DNA of 64,000 nucleotides from an uncultured Roseburia sp. (lineage in GTDB: Bacteria > Bacillota > Clostridia > Lachnospirales > Lachnospiraceae), in contig CANRYS010000016.1 in NCBI GenBank assembly GCA_947644305.1, positions 1 through 64,000 of the forward strand. The letters are read 5' to 3'. Positions 8,800 to 16,822 of the stretch are shown one piece after another (the first letter of the stretch is position 1; every line of letters starts with the position of its first letter). Both the position numbers and the translations under genes were made by a program. A model generated the notes under the pieces. It saw nothing but the letters and a program-made list of their open reading frames with translations. It searched no databases and was not told the DNA's origin.

Positions 8800-10151
8800 C
8801 TCCTGGATTTTTCAGATAATTCTCTCCACACCACACAGATCATTGTCAGGAAACAAGCGAGACCTCCCACTGCATTGGAAACCGGCTCTGCCAGATAGAC
8901 GCCATCCACTCCAAGTCCCCACAGCTTTGGCAGAAGAAGCGTCAATGGCACCACAATGATCACCTTGCGGAACAAGGAGAAAAAAACGGAATATCTGGAT
9001 TTTCCCAGGGCCACAAAGGTAGACTGTCCGGCAAATTGAAATGCCATAAAGAAAAAGCCAAAGAAATACAATTTCAATGCTTCCTTACCCGGTGCTTCCA
9101 TGGCAGGACTATCACTAAACATTCGGATAAATACCCCTGGCTCCACCATAACAAATATCCACACAGCCGTCGTATATAAAAAACCGATAAGAGATGTAAA
9201 CAAGATCGCCTGCTTCACCCTTTTATATTCTCCGGCTCCATAATTAAATCCAAGCACCGGCTGCGCCCCGCTGGTAACGCCCACTATGGCAATATTAGCG
9301 ATCTCCCGTACTGAATTTAAAATGGTCATAACACCGATATATAGATCTCCACCATAAGACTTCAAGGTCACATTGCAGATGATCTGTACGAAACTATTTG
9401 TCACCGCCATGATAAAGCCAGAAGTTCCAAGCCCTACTATTTTTTTGACCAGCGGAAACTCCAGGCGCATACAGGCAGGAACCAACCGGAACAGCGTCCT
9501 CTTTCCCACAAAAAACCTCAGTACTAGAACAGCAGAGACAAACTGTGAGATCACCGTCGCCACCGCCGCCCCCTGTATGCCCATCTGAAAGACAAAGATA
9601 AACAGGGGGTCCAGGGCAATGTTGAGAATGGCGCCGCTCATCACCACCATCATTCCTGTTTTCGGAAATCCCTGGGCGTTGATGAACTGATTCATTCCCG
9701 TTCCCACCATTAAAAAAACCGTACCCAGCAGATAGATCATGAGATATTCCCTGGCATAAGGATATGTCGCCTCGCTGGCCCCGAATAAATACAGGATTTC
9801 CTTTTGAAATAAATAGCCGATGCCCATTAGGATCACCGCCGCTAGAACCAATAAAAAAAAGGTATTATTTAAGATCTGAGAAGCCTTCTTTTCCTCCCCG
9901 GCACCCCTGGCGATAGAAAAAAGAGGGGCGCCTCCCATGGCGAACAGATTTGTAAAAGCGGCTATGATCGATATAATCGGAAATATCAGCCCGATGCCCG
10001 TCAGAGCTTGTCCGTGGGTTCCCGGAAGGTGACCGATATAGATCCGGTCCACTACATTATAAAGCAGCTGGATCAGCTGCGCGATCGTAAGAGGAACTGC
10101 CTGCATCAAAATATGACGGCAGACATTTCCCTTAGAAAAATCATTTTTCAC
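8793..10151 (-). CDS. MATE family multidrug/Na+ antiporter-type exporter
   Basis: A 452-residue integral membrane protein with the twelve-helix MATE layout: an opening ICRHILMQAVPLTIAQLIQLLYNVVDRIYIGHLP, the repeated mid-protein block GTSGFIMAVTNSFVQIICN, and GAQPVLGFNYGAGEYKRVKQA at the start of the second half, all characteristic. It should expel cationic drugs or metabolites using a sodium or proton gradient. The start is a GTG at 10151 with only a weak ribosome site. Its last codons and stop lie in an inverted repeat related to the structured repeat family, which may have reshaped the C-terminus. Substrate is unknown. Confidence 0.85.
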   Translation of the reverse strand: MKNDFSKGNVCRHILMQAVPLTIAQLIQLLYNVVDRIYIGHLPGTHGQALTGIGLIFPIISIIAAFTNLFAMGGAPLFSIARGAGEEKKASQILNNTFFLLVLAAVILMGIGYLFQKEILYLFGASEATYPYAREYLMIYLLGTVFLMVGTGMNQFINAQGFPKTGMMVVMSGAILNIALDPLFIFVFQMGIQGAAVATVISQFVSAVLVLRFFVGKRTLFRLVPACMRLEFPLVKKIVGLGTSGFIMAVTNSFVQIICNVTLKSYGGDLYIGVMTILNSVREIANIAIVGVTSGAQPVLGFNYGAGEYKRVKQAILFTSLIGFLYTTAVWIFVMVEPGVFIRMFSDSPAMEAPGKEALKLYFFGFFFMAFQFAGQSTFVALGKSRYSVFFSLFRKVIIVVPLTLLLPKLWGLGVDGVYLAEPVSNAVGGLACFLTMICVVWRELSEKSRRV

Positions 10152-10229
10152 ATATATCCCGGCTTTCTAACTTGATGTGGTACACGGACCAGTGTGCTGA
10201 CCGGCAAGACCGCCGCCGTAAAACTGCTG

Positions 10230-10574
10230 CTACAGGTTGGAACCATTCCATCCCCAGTCTGGGATCTCCTGATATTTCACATAGATCCGGTTTTTCGGGA
10301 TCGACAGTTCACTTTCAAAGATATCACAGATCACTCCGGTCAGCGCATTGAAGGCAGAGGAAGAAGCCTTTCCATAAATGCTCACCTCAATAAAAGCGCT
10401 CTCCTCTGATCTGTTTCCCTGAAAATACAGGTCGTAGCTATCCTCAAAACCCACCATCAGCCAGTTTTCAGACTTTCCAATGGTAGAAGCTACCGCCTCG
10501 CCCAGCCTGGATTTGATGGCCTCCTTTTTCTCTTCTGTCATCTTAACTGTAACCTTAGAATTAATAAATGGCAT
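10230..10574 (-). CDS. MIF/tautomerase-superfamily protein
   Basis: A 114-residue protein starting MPFINSKVTVKMTEEKK, giving an N-terminal proline after methionine removal, the catalytic base of the tautomerase/macrophage migration inhibitory factor family. The length and later motifs (ENWLMVGFED, FIEVSIYGKASSSAF, IPKNRIYVKYQEIPDWGWNGSNL) fit MIF-like phenylpyruvate tautomerases. AAAGGAG precedes the ATG by seven bases. It is a single-gene unit. The physiological substrate in bacteria is generally unknown, so no pathway is assigned. Confidence 0.85.
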   Translation of the reverse strand: MPFINSKVTVKMTEEKKEAIKSRLGEAVASTIGKSENWLMVGFEDSYDLYFQGNRSEESAFIEVSIYGKASSSAFNALTGVICDIFESELSIPKNRIYVKYQEIPDWGWNGSNL

Positions 10575-10740
10575 AAAATAACTCCTTTCTTAATACATCT
10601 AAAATATGATTTGACCCTAGTATCATAATTTCTGCCTTCACTCACAGATTATTATAGACAATATTCACGGTAAACGCAACCATTTCTCAAGTTTTTCAAA
10701 CACAGTAAATAGTCGGGAAAAACAAATACCTTGAAGATAT

Positions 10741-10769
10741 TTGCTTTTTTTCTAAAAATAAGTTATACT
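10741..10769 (+). promoter_or_regulatory. Sigma-A-type promoter for the DUF1836 gene
   Basis: TTGCTT at 10741-10746 and TATACT at 10764-10769 are separated by 17 bp, about 55 bp upstream of the ATG at 10825. Confidence 0.6.
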
Positions 10770-10824
10770 GTTCTATACGACTATTGAGTACACAGAAGCA
10801 AAAACTGTGAGAAATGGAGTTGTC

Positions 10825-11418
10825 ATGAAAAAGAGCAACGAAGAAAGTATTATGGATATCATCAAAAAACTGAGAGAAATTGATTATATTTCTCCATCGG
10901 ATATTCCAAACATTGATCTGTATATGGATCAGGTCACCACTTTTATGGACGCACATCTAGAAGCCTGTAAAAGAACGGACGAGGATAAGATCCTTACCAA
11001 GACTATGATCAACAATTACACAAAAAACAATCTTCTGCCGCCGCCGGACAAGAAAAAATACTCCAAAGAACATATGTATCTGCTAATCTTTCTCTACTAT
11101 TTTAAAAATGTTCTTTCCATCAGCGACATCCAGAAAATATTTGCTCCTTTGACGCGTATGTTTTTTAATCATGCATCGAAGGATATTTCTCTGGAAAAAA
11201 TATATGAAGAAATTTTTAAAATGGAAAAGGAACAGACCAACAATCTAACCAAAGATGTGGTGCGACGGTTTAAGAGCTCACAGGAGATCTTTTCAGACGC
11301 CACCGACGAGGCAGAATCGGACTATCTATCCCGGTTTGCATATATCTGCATGCTGAGCTTTGACGTCTATATGAAAAAACAGATCATTGAACGCATTATA
11401 GATGAGACACTGCATTAA
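10825..11418 (+). CDS. DUF1836 domain protein, putative transcriptional regulator
   Basis: A 197-residue protein. The N-terminal two thirds match the DUF1836 pattern: YISPSDIPNIDLYMDQVTTF, then ILTKTMINNYTKNNLLPPP and KKYSKEHMYLLIFLYYFKNVLSISDIQKIF. This resembles a MerR-like winged helix in which TKTMINNYTK is the recognition region, so DNA binding is likely but not proven. The upstream ATG at 10807 has no ribosome site, whereas the ATG at 10825 is preceded by GGAG. It is monocistronic with its own promoter at 10741-10769 and converges on the PHP gene, 19 bp away. Confidence 0.75.
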   Translation: MKKSNEESIMDIIKKLREIDYISPSDIPNIDLYMDQVTTFMDAHLEACKRTDEDKILTKTMINNYTKNNLLPPPDKKKYSKEHMYLLIFLYYFKNVLSISDIQKIFAPLTRMFFNHASKDISLEKIYEEIFKMEKEQTNNLTKDVVRRFKSSQEIFSDATDEAESDYLSRFAYICMLSFDVYMKKQIIERIIDETLH

Positions 11419-11437
11419 AAAGCTACCTTATAAAAAA

Positions 11438-12151
11438 CTATATCAGCAGCGCTTTCAATTTTTCCACGGAGGTATTGGCGATCAGTTCTACAGGAAAATC
11501 AACCTCCCGGAGCAGTTCATCTGCATATTCAAAATTCAAAATATCTTCCTCTGTATGCGCATCGCTTCCAACGATAATCGGAACTTCATATTTTTTACAT
11601 AGTTTCAGGATCTGTCGGTCTGCCTCCCTGGCATTTTTCCTGAAACTCGTAGGCGCCAGGGAGGAATTGTTCAATTCTATCAACTTTCCGTATTCTTTTG
11701 CTTCCTGGACTATTTTTTCATGATCGAACTCATACCGGATATCATCTGGATGTCCGATGATATCCACGTGAGGATTCTGTATGGCACCAAGATATGCCCT
11801 GGTATTCTCCTCCGGGCTGCCAGGCTCGATACAACGAACATGTAAACTTGCGATCACCACATCCATCTCCGCCAGCACCCGGTCCGGCAGATCCAGCTTT
11901 CCGTCATGATCCACCACGTTCACTTCTGTCCCAAGCAGCAAGGGAAGCCCGTATTTTTCCCGTCTTGCCACCTTCAGATTCAAAAAATACAGCAGCCCCA
12001 TCGTTCCTGGCATAGAAGGGGCATGGTCCGTAATGCCCAAAAGCTGCAGCCCTTTTTCCTTCGCTGCCAGCGCCATCTCATTCATCGTATTGTAAGCGTG
12101 CCCGCTGGCATAGGTATGGGTATGCAGATCCAGTACATAAATATCTCTCAT
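11438..12151 (-). CDS. PHP-domain phosphatase/hydrolase (YcdX-like)
   Basis: A 237-residue PHP (polymerase and histidinol phosphatase) domain. Metal ligands are visible in LDLHTHTYASGHAY, LLGITDHAP, LLGTEVNVVD, VIASLH, DIIGHPDD and IVGSDAH, the set expected for a trinuclear zinc or manganese site. This composition matches YcdX-type phosphatases rather than HisK or DNA polymerase PHP domains. The open frame extends 24 codons further upstream, but AAAGGAG six bases before the ATG at 12151 (MRDIYVLDLHTHT) sets the start. The substrate is unknown, probably a small phosphorylated metabolite. Confidence 0.8.
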   Translation of the reverse strand: MRDIYVLDLHTHTYASGHAYNTMNEMALAAKEKGLQLLGITDHAPSMPGTMGLLYFLNLKVARREKYGLPLLLGTEVNVVDHDGKLDLPDRVLAEMDVVIASLHVRCIEPGSPEENTRAYLGAIQNPHVDIIGHPDDIRYEFDHEKIVQEAKEYGKLIELNNSSLAPTSFRKNAREADRQILKLCKKYEVPIIVGSDAHTEEDILNFEYADELLREVDFPVELIANTSVEKLKALLI

Positions 12152-12246
12152 GATTTTCTCCTTTTTTTCGCACAAAAGAACTGTAGTTTTTACAATGTTT
12201 ATGGCAAACAGCAGGTGGCACAAACATTTTCGTGACTAAAAACACC

Positions 12247-12329
12247 GGGCTGGTCTCATCTCCGATTCGGTCCGTGCTTAACAAGCGCCACTGGCGCTTA
12301 GCACCGCTGCTACGCAGCTTTACCAGCCC
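12247..12329. repeat. Cloverleaf-like inverted repeat element
   Basis: GGGCTGGT (12247-12254) pairs with ACCAGCCC (12322-12329). Inside lie the hairpin AAGCGCCACTGGCGCTT, flanked by GTGCT and AGCAC, and a second hairpin GCTGCTACGCAGC. It occupies the 358-bp gap between the PHP gene and pcrA together with the pcrA promoter. No coding potential is seen. Only one copy occurs in the window. Confidence 0.5.
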
Positions 12330-12443
12330 TCCACCATTCGGAACTCCCGCACTGCTTATCATATTGCTCCGTTTCTCATGATTTTGCTCATTGTTTTAGT
12401 CACACTTCACAATACCATTTTCCCCAAAAAATTTCAATAGTTA

Positions 12444-12472
12444 TTGTCTTTTGTCCCTGACTATGTTATAAT
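12444..12472 (+). promoter_or_regulatory. Sigma-A promoter of pcrA
   Basis: TTGTCT (12444-12449), a 17-bp spacer and a perfect TATAAT (12467-12472) lie 37 bp upstream of the pcrA start codon. Confidence 0.75.
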
Positions 12473-12509
12473 GAACGTATGTTTGTCGCAGTATGAAGGA
12501 GGAAATGAT

Positions 12510-14789
12510 ATGTCGACTATTTTAGACCATTTAAATGATAAACAGGAGGAAGCTGTCCTTCACTTTGAGGGCCCTCTTCTGATCCTTGCAGGAGCAGGTT
12601 CTGGCAAGACCCGGGTTCTCACCCACCGCATCGCCTATCTGATCGAAGAACATCAAGTCAATCCCTGGCAGATTCTGGCGCTGACCTTTACCAACAAGGC
12701 AGCCAGCGAGATGCGGGAACGAGTGGATCATATCGTCTCCTACGGCGCCGAAAGTATCTGGGTTAGCACTTTTCACTCCACCTGTGTGCGAATCCTGCGC
12801 CGGTACATAGACCTTATTGGGTATAGCCGCAGTTTTACCATCTATGATACCGACGACCAGAAAAGTCTAATGAAGGATATCTGCAAACACCTGAATATAG
12901 ACACGAAAAAATTTAAAGAGAAGACCTTTCTGAATGCGATCTCCAACGCAAAAAACGAGCTAAAAACGCCGGAACAGTTTGCCGAAGAGACAGAGAAAGA
13001 ATATAACCGCAAGATCTTTGGCACGGTGTATAAAGAATACCAGAAACGTCTGAAACAGAACAACGCCCTGGATTTTGACGACCTGATCATGAAGACCGTG
13101 GAACTTTTCAAAGACCAGCCACAGGTACTAGAACACTACCAGAACCGTTTCCGTTTTATTCTGGTGGACGAGTACCAGGATACCAACACCGCCCAGTTTA
13201 TGCTTCTCAGCCTTCTTGCCTCCCGCTACCGGAATCTCTGTGTGGTGGGGGATGATGACCAGTCCATTTATAAATTCCGGGGAGCCAATATCTATAATAT
13301 ATTAAATTTTGAAGAAATATTTCCAGAGGCAAAAACCATCCGTCTGGAGCAGAATTACCGCTCTACGAAACGGATCCTGGAGGCTGCCAACGAAGTGATT
13401 CGCCACAACACCGCCAGAAAAGAAAAAGCTCTGTGGACCAAGGCAGAAGAAGGCGATCCGATCCGCTATGTGCAGTATATGAATGAGTATGAGGAAGCAG
13501 CCGGCATCGCCGGGGACATCCATAACGACATCCGGGAAAATGGCAGCAGCTATTCGGATTTCGCCGTACTCTACCGCACCAATGCCCAGTCTCGGGTCTT
13601 TGAGGAAAAACTGGTACAGGAAAATATCCCCTACCGGATTGTAGGCGCCATCAACTTCTATTCCCGAAAGGAGATCAAAGATCTTCTCTGTTATCTGAAG
13701 ACCATCCATAATCCAGAGGATGATATCGCCGTCCGAAGGATCATTAATGTTCCCCGCAGGGGCATCGGCGCCACGACGATCCAGCGGGTGACAGACTATA
13801 GCCTGGACCGAGGCATCAGCTTTTTTGCCGCCCTGCGGGAAGCCGATTACATCGATGGGTGCAGTCGCGCCGCTTCCCGGATCCATGATTTTGTCAGCTT
13901 TATCGACCTGTTGAAAAGCCGCCAGGAAGAGCCGGACTTTTCCCTTCGCGGGCTGATGGATGAAATTCTTGAATGCACAGGCTATGTCAAAGATCTAGAG
14001 GCAGAAGATACCGTGGAGGCAAACGCCCGCCTGGAAAATATCGACTCCTTCATCAATAAGATCATCCAATATGAGACAGATGCCTCCAATGATCCCGCCG
14101 GCGAATCAGCCACCCTGGGCGGTCTTTTGGAAAACATCGCTCTGGTAGCCGATATCGACACCGTTGATCCTGACACAGAACAGGTTCTGTTGATGACGCT
14201 GCACAGTGCCAAGGGACTGGAATTTCCCAAGGTATACATATGCGGCATGGAAGAAAATATTTTTCCTGGTTCCATCGCTGTGTACGATCCTTCCGATGAT
14301 GAGATGGAAGAAGAACGCCGCCTGTTCTATGTGGGGATCACCCGGGCCCAAAAACAACTGACACTGACCTGTGCTAGACAGCGTATGCGCAACGGAGAAC
14401 CAAATTTTAATTTTCCATCCCGCTTTATCAGTGAGATCCCTCGTTATCTCATACAGCAGACCGAGGGCGAAAAAACGCATCGTTCTTCCTCCACATACGA
14501 CAGGGTGGCGGGACTGGACGACATCTTCTCCCCGGCAAAAAAATACAACAAACACTCCAAAAATCCCTTTGCCGACAATCCCTATATAAAAAAGGGGGCT
14601 TCCTCTCTTTCTGCCCCTGCTGGTAAACCGGAATATAGCGAGGGAGATACTGTCTATCATATCAAATTCGGTACGGGGAAGGTGCTTTCATTGACAAAGT
14701 TGAGTACGGATTATGAGGTTGTGGTGGAATTTAAAGATTTTGGTCAGAGAAAACTTCGTAGTTCCTTCGCAAAACTTTCCAAAATTTAA
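12510..14789 (+). CDS. pcrA: ATP-dependent DNA helicase PcrA/UvrD
   Basis: A 759-residue superfamily 1A 3'-5' helicase. The motifs are in order: Q motif LNDKQEEAV, Walker A GAGSGKT, Ia TFTNKAASEM, II VDEYQDTN, III GDDDQSIYKFRGA, IV RLEQNYRS, V LMTLHSAKGLEFP and VI EERRLFYVGITRA. A C-terminal extension (about 650-759) ends in the Tudor-like YSEGDTVYHIKFGTGKVLSL segment that in PcrA contacts RNA polymerase. Function: nucleotide excision and mismatch repair, clearing of protein roadblocks and plasmid replication. GGAGG lies eight bases before the ATG at 12510, preferred over the longer frame from 12444, which starts inside the promoter. Confidence 0.95.
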   Translation: MSTILDHLNDKQEEAVLHFEGPLLILAGAGSGKTRVLTHRIAYLIEEHQVNPWQILALTFTNKAASEMRERVDHIVSYGAESIWVSTFHSTCVRILRRYIDLIGYSRSFTIYDTDDQKSLMKDICKHLNIDTKKFKEKTFLNAISNAKNELKTPEQFAEETEKEYNRKIFGTVYKEYQKRLKQNNALDFDDLIMKTVELFKDQPQVLEHYQNRFRFILVDEYQDTNTAQFMLLSLLASRYRNLCVVGDDDQSIYKFRGANIYNILNFEEIFPEAKTIRLEQNYRSTKRILEAANEVIRHNTARKEKALWTKAEEGDPIRYVQYMNEYEEAAGIAGDIHNDIRENGSSYSDFAVLYRTNAQSRVFEEKLVQENIPYRIVGAINFYSRKEIKDLLCYLKTIHNPEDDIAVRRIINVPRRGIGATTIQRVTDYSLDRGISFFAALREADYIDGCSRAASRIHDFVSFIDLLKSRQEEPDFSLRGLMDEILECTGYVKDLEAEDTVEANARLENIDSFINKIIQYETDASNDPAGESATLGGLLENIALVADIDTVDPDTEQVLLMTLHSAKGLEFPKVYICGMEENIFPGSIAVYDPSDDEMEEERRLFYVGITRAQKQLTLTCARQRMRNGEPNFNFPSRFISEIPRYLIQQTEGEKTHRSSSTYDRVAGLDDIFSPAKKYNKHSKNPFADNPYIKKGASSLSAPAGKPEYSEGDTVYHIKFGTGKVLSLTKLSTDYEVVVEFKDFGQRKLRSSFAKLSKI

Positions 14790-14869
14790 AAAATTAACTA
14801 GTATATTTTACATAGATATGTTATACTATTAATAGATATTGAACATGAAGGAAAGGATGGTAGTGATAT

Positions 14870-15151
14870 ATGTGCGGAAAGATTGATGATCTTGTTAACA
14901 GCGCTAAGATCAACCAGCTGTTGAACAAAAAAAATGCGGATGAGGAAAGAAAAAATTGTCTGTTATGGGTTCTTGCGATCATTGGTGTTGTTGCTTCTGT
15001 GGCAGCGATCGCTTACGCGGTATACCGTCATGTAACTCCCCGTTATCTGGATGATTTTGACGGCGATTTTGATTATGATGAATTTGACGATGACTTTGAT
15101 GACGACGACGAAGATGTCGATGTTTATGTAAAGCCATCTGAAAGCAAATAA
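14870..15151 (+). CDS. Small single-pass membrane protein with acidic tail
   Basis: A 93-residue protein of unknown function. It has a polar N-terminus, one membrane helix at about residues 31-48 (LLWVLAIIGVVASVAAIAYA) and a strongly acidic end (DDFDGDFDYDEFDDDFDDDD) before a short basic tail. It lies 80 bp behind pcrA and ahead of a strong terminator at 15195-15233. The gap before it is AT-rich and may hold its own promoter, though no good pair of boxes was found. The acidic tail could bind cations or a basic partner. The family looks clostridial, but no name is recognised. Confidence 0.7.
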   Translation: MCGKIDDLVNSAKINQLLNKKNADEERKNCLLWVLAIIGVVASVAAIAYAVYRHVTPRYLDDFDGDFDYDEFDDDFDDDDEDVDVYVKPSESK

Positions 15152-15194
15152 TGAATAGCTTATAAGAAGTTTTTGTTTTCCTCTTTTTCTACGA

Positions 15195-15233
15195 AACCGG
15201 CAGTAAATGGATTTTCCACTTACTGCCGGTTTT
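15195..15233 (+). terminator. Intrinsic terminator
   Basis: AACCGGCAGTAA (15195-15206) pairs with TTACTGCCGGTT (15220-15231), followed by T residues. It ends transcription of the upstream small gene and probably also acts between the convergent DegV gene and this unit. Confidence 0.8.
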
Positions 15234-15239
15234 ATATAT

Positions 15240-16115
15240 CTATTTTAATTCCTTTGGCTCATTGGATAATGTCACTGCCAGCGCCCCAGGTCCGATATGA
15301 CAGGAAACACTGAGAGACAGCGGATCGATATGAATATCATGTTCTGGAAAAAGCAAATTTAGTTCCTCTCGGAATTTCTCCGCCTCTTCCTGATTCTGAG
15401 TATGGGCAATGTCTATATACATGTTTCCCGAATCTGCAAAACGATGTTCCAAATCCGAAGTGATGGCCTTGATCATGGTCTGCTTTGCCTGCTTTAACGT
15501 CTTAACTTTTGCATAGGAATCCAGCTTATCTCCCTGAATCTGCAGCACAGGCTTGATGCGCAGCACCGTTCCGATGGCCGCCACAGCCGGCGTCAGCCTG
15601 CCACCCTTTTTCAGATATTTCAATGTATCTACCATAATATAAATACTGCTCTCAAGCTTATCTCTGGTCAAAATATCAAAGATCTCCTTTCCAGAGAACC
15701 CTCTATCTGCTAGTTCCTTTGCCTGAAGTACCGATCTTCTCTGAGTCACGGAGATCCTCTGGTTGTCCACCACATAGACCCTGCCCTCAAACTCATCTTC
15801 CTGAGCCAGCATCATAGCCGTGGCACAAGAGCTGCTGATGCCGCTGGACATGGGAATATGTACGATCTCATCGTACTCCTTTAGTCCCCGCGTCCACATC
15901 TCCATAATCTTCTCCGGTGACGGCTGAGAAGTGGATACCTCTGCCCTGTCGTCCTGAAGCGCCCGGTAAAAATCCTCCTGGGTCATCGTTATATCTTCGA
16001 GATACTGTGTCTCATTGATAAAAAACGGCATCGGCACCACCTCAACGCCCATTTCCTTTCCCTGCCGCTGCGTGATCCCACTATTACTGTCCGTAATGAT
16101 CTTTACCTTGCTCAT
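15240..16115 (-). CDS. DegV family fatty-acid-binding protein (FakB-like)
   Basis: A 291-residue DegV/EDD-fold protein. The N-terminus KIITDSNSGITQRQGKEMGVEVVPMPF with Asp-Ser, the segment STSQPSPEKI, the HIPMSSGISSSCATA loop and a C-terminal HIGPGALAVT are characteristic. Such proteins bind a fatty acid and present it to the kinase FakA for phosphorylation in phospholipid synthesis; fakA is not in the window. The start codon overlaps the stop of the upstream ECF S component (ATGA), so it appears to be the last gene of that operon. Whether this reflects function or mere co-transcription is unclear. Confidence 0.85.
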   Translation of the reverse strand: MSKVKIITDSNSGITQRQGKEMGVEVVPMPFFINETQYLEDITMTQEDFYRALQDDRAEVSTSQPSPEKIMEMWTRGLKEYDEIVHIPMSSGISSSCATAMMLAQEDEFEGRVYVVDNQRISVTQRRSVLQAKELADRGFSGKEIFDILTRDKLESSIYIMVDTLKYLKKGGRLTPAVAAIGTVLRIKPVLQIQGDKLDSYAKVKTLKQAKQTMIKAITSDLEHRFADSGNMYIDIAHTQNQEEAEKFREELNLLFPEHDIHIDPLSLSVSCHIGPGALAVTLSNEPKELK

Positions 16116-16822
16116 AGCCTGCTCTCCTTTTTCTGTTCAATCAAATGATATTTTATTTTTACCCTCGTCAGCCTGCTCAGCAATGGTTTGTGAAGCAGTA
16201 CAAGGAATATAACCGTTGATACGCCAAACATAAGATTCATCGGCAATCCTGTTGCGTACACCCACAGGATGGAATTCCATGTATTTTCTCCCATGGAATA
16301 AAAAAGCGTGTTGATATCCACAATACTTCCATAGACTACAACAACAGATATCAACCCATAAACTGAGATTGAAAGCCGGTTCACCGGCACCTTTCGGAAC
16401 ACAATCCCGGCAAAAAATCCCACCAAGCCCAATGCAAACATCTGAAAAGGTGTCCAGGAACCTTGTCCAAAATAAAAATTCGATACAAAAGCACTGACAG
16501 CTCCTGTGATAAATCCAGACTCTGCCCCCAATGAAATTCCTGTGATGATGACCACAGCCGCCAGCGGCTTGATCTGGGGAAGAATAAAAAAAGAAACCCG
16601 CGATACCACCCCGATGGCACACATCACAGCAATGATCGTCAGCTCAGCTACAGAGGGCCTTCGGTTCTCAAACCCAAGAACGAACAATATCACTCCTGCT
16701 AACATGATTGCCAGACTGACATAATAATATTCCCTGCCCCTCAATACAAAAAGACTATAAACTAGAAGTGCGATGCAAAAGATCAGCACCACCAAGTATC
16801 CCCACACTCTTTTATTCTTCAT
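16112..16822 (-). CDS. ECF transporter S component, probably for cobalamin or a precursor
   Basis: A 236-residue membrane protein with about six helices. LPQIKPLAAVVIITGISLGAESGFITGAVSAFVSNFYFGQGSWTPFQMFALGLVGF is the typical S-component body, and the FGQG-WTP-QMFA segment resembles the CbrT-like cobalamin group as I recall it. The open frame runs further upstream, but the ATG at 16822 with AAAGG upstream begins MKNKRVWGYLVVLIF and overlaps the end of the ATPase gene by 11 bp. Substrate assignment rests on context: the divergent operon has a cobalamin riboswitch, and both flanking units encode DUF4430 proteins. It should work with the ATPase and T subunits encoded upstream. Confidence 0.75.
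   Translation of the reverse strand: MKNKRVWGYLVVLIFCIALLVYSLFVLRGREYYYVSLAIMLAGVILFVLGFENRRPSVAELTIIAVMCAIGVVSRVSFFILPQIKPLAAVVIITGISLGAESGFITGAVSAFVSNFYFGQGSWTPFQMFALGLVGFFAGIVFRKVPVNRLSISVYGLISVVVVYGSIVDINTLFYSMGENTWNSILWVYATGLPMNLMFGVSTVIFLVLLHKPLLSRLTRVKIKYHLIEQKKESRL

Noticed and set aside
14800-14835. Promoter for the small acidic membrane protein
   Set aside because: TTTACA and TATACT are present but only about nine bases apart, so they cannot form a standard sigma-A promoter pair.
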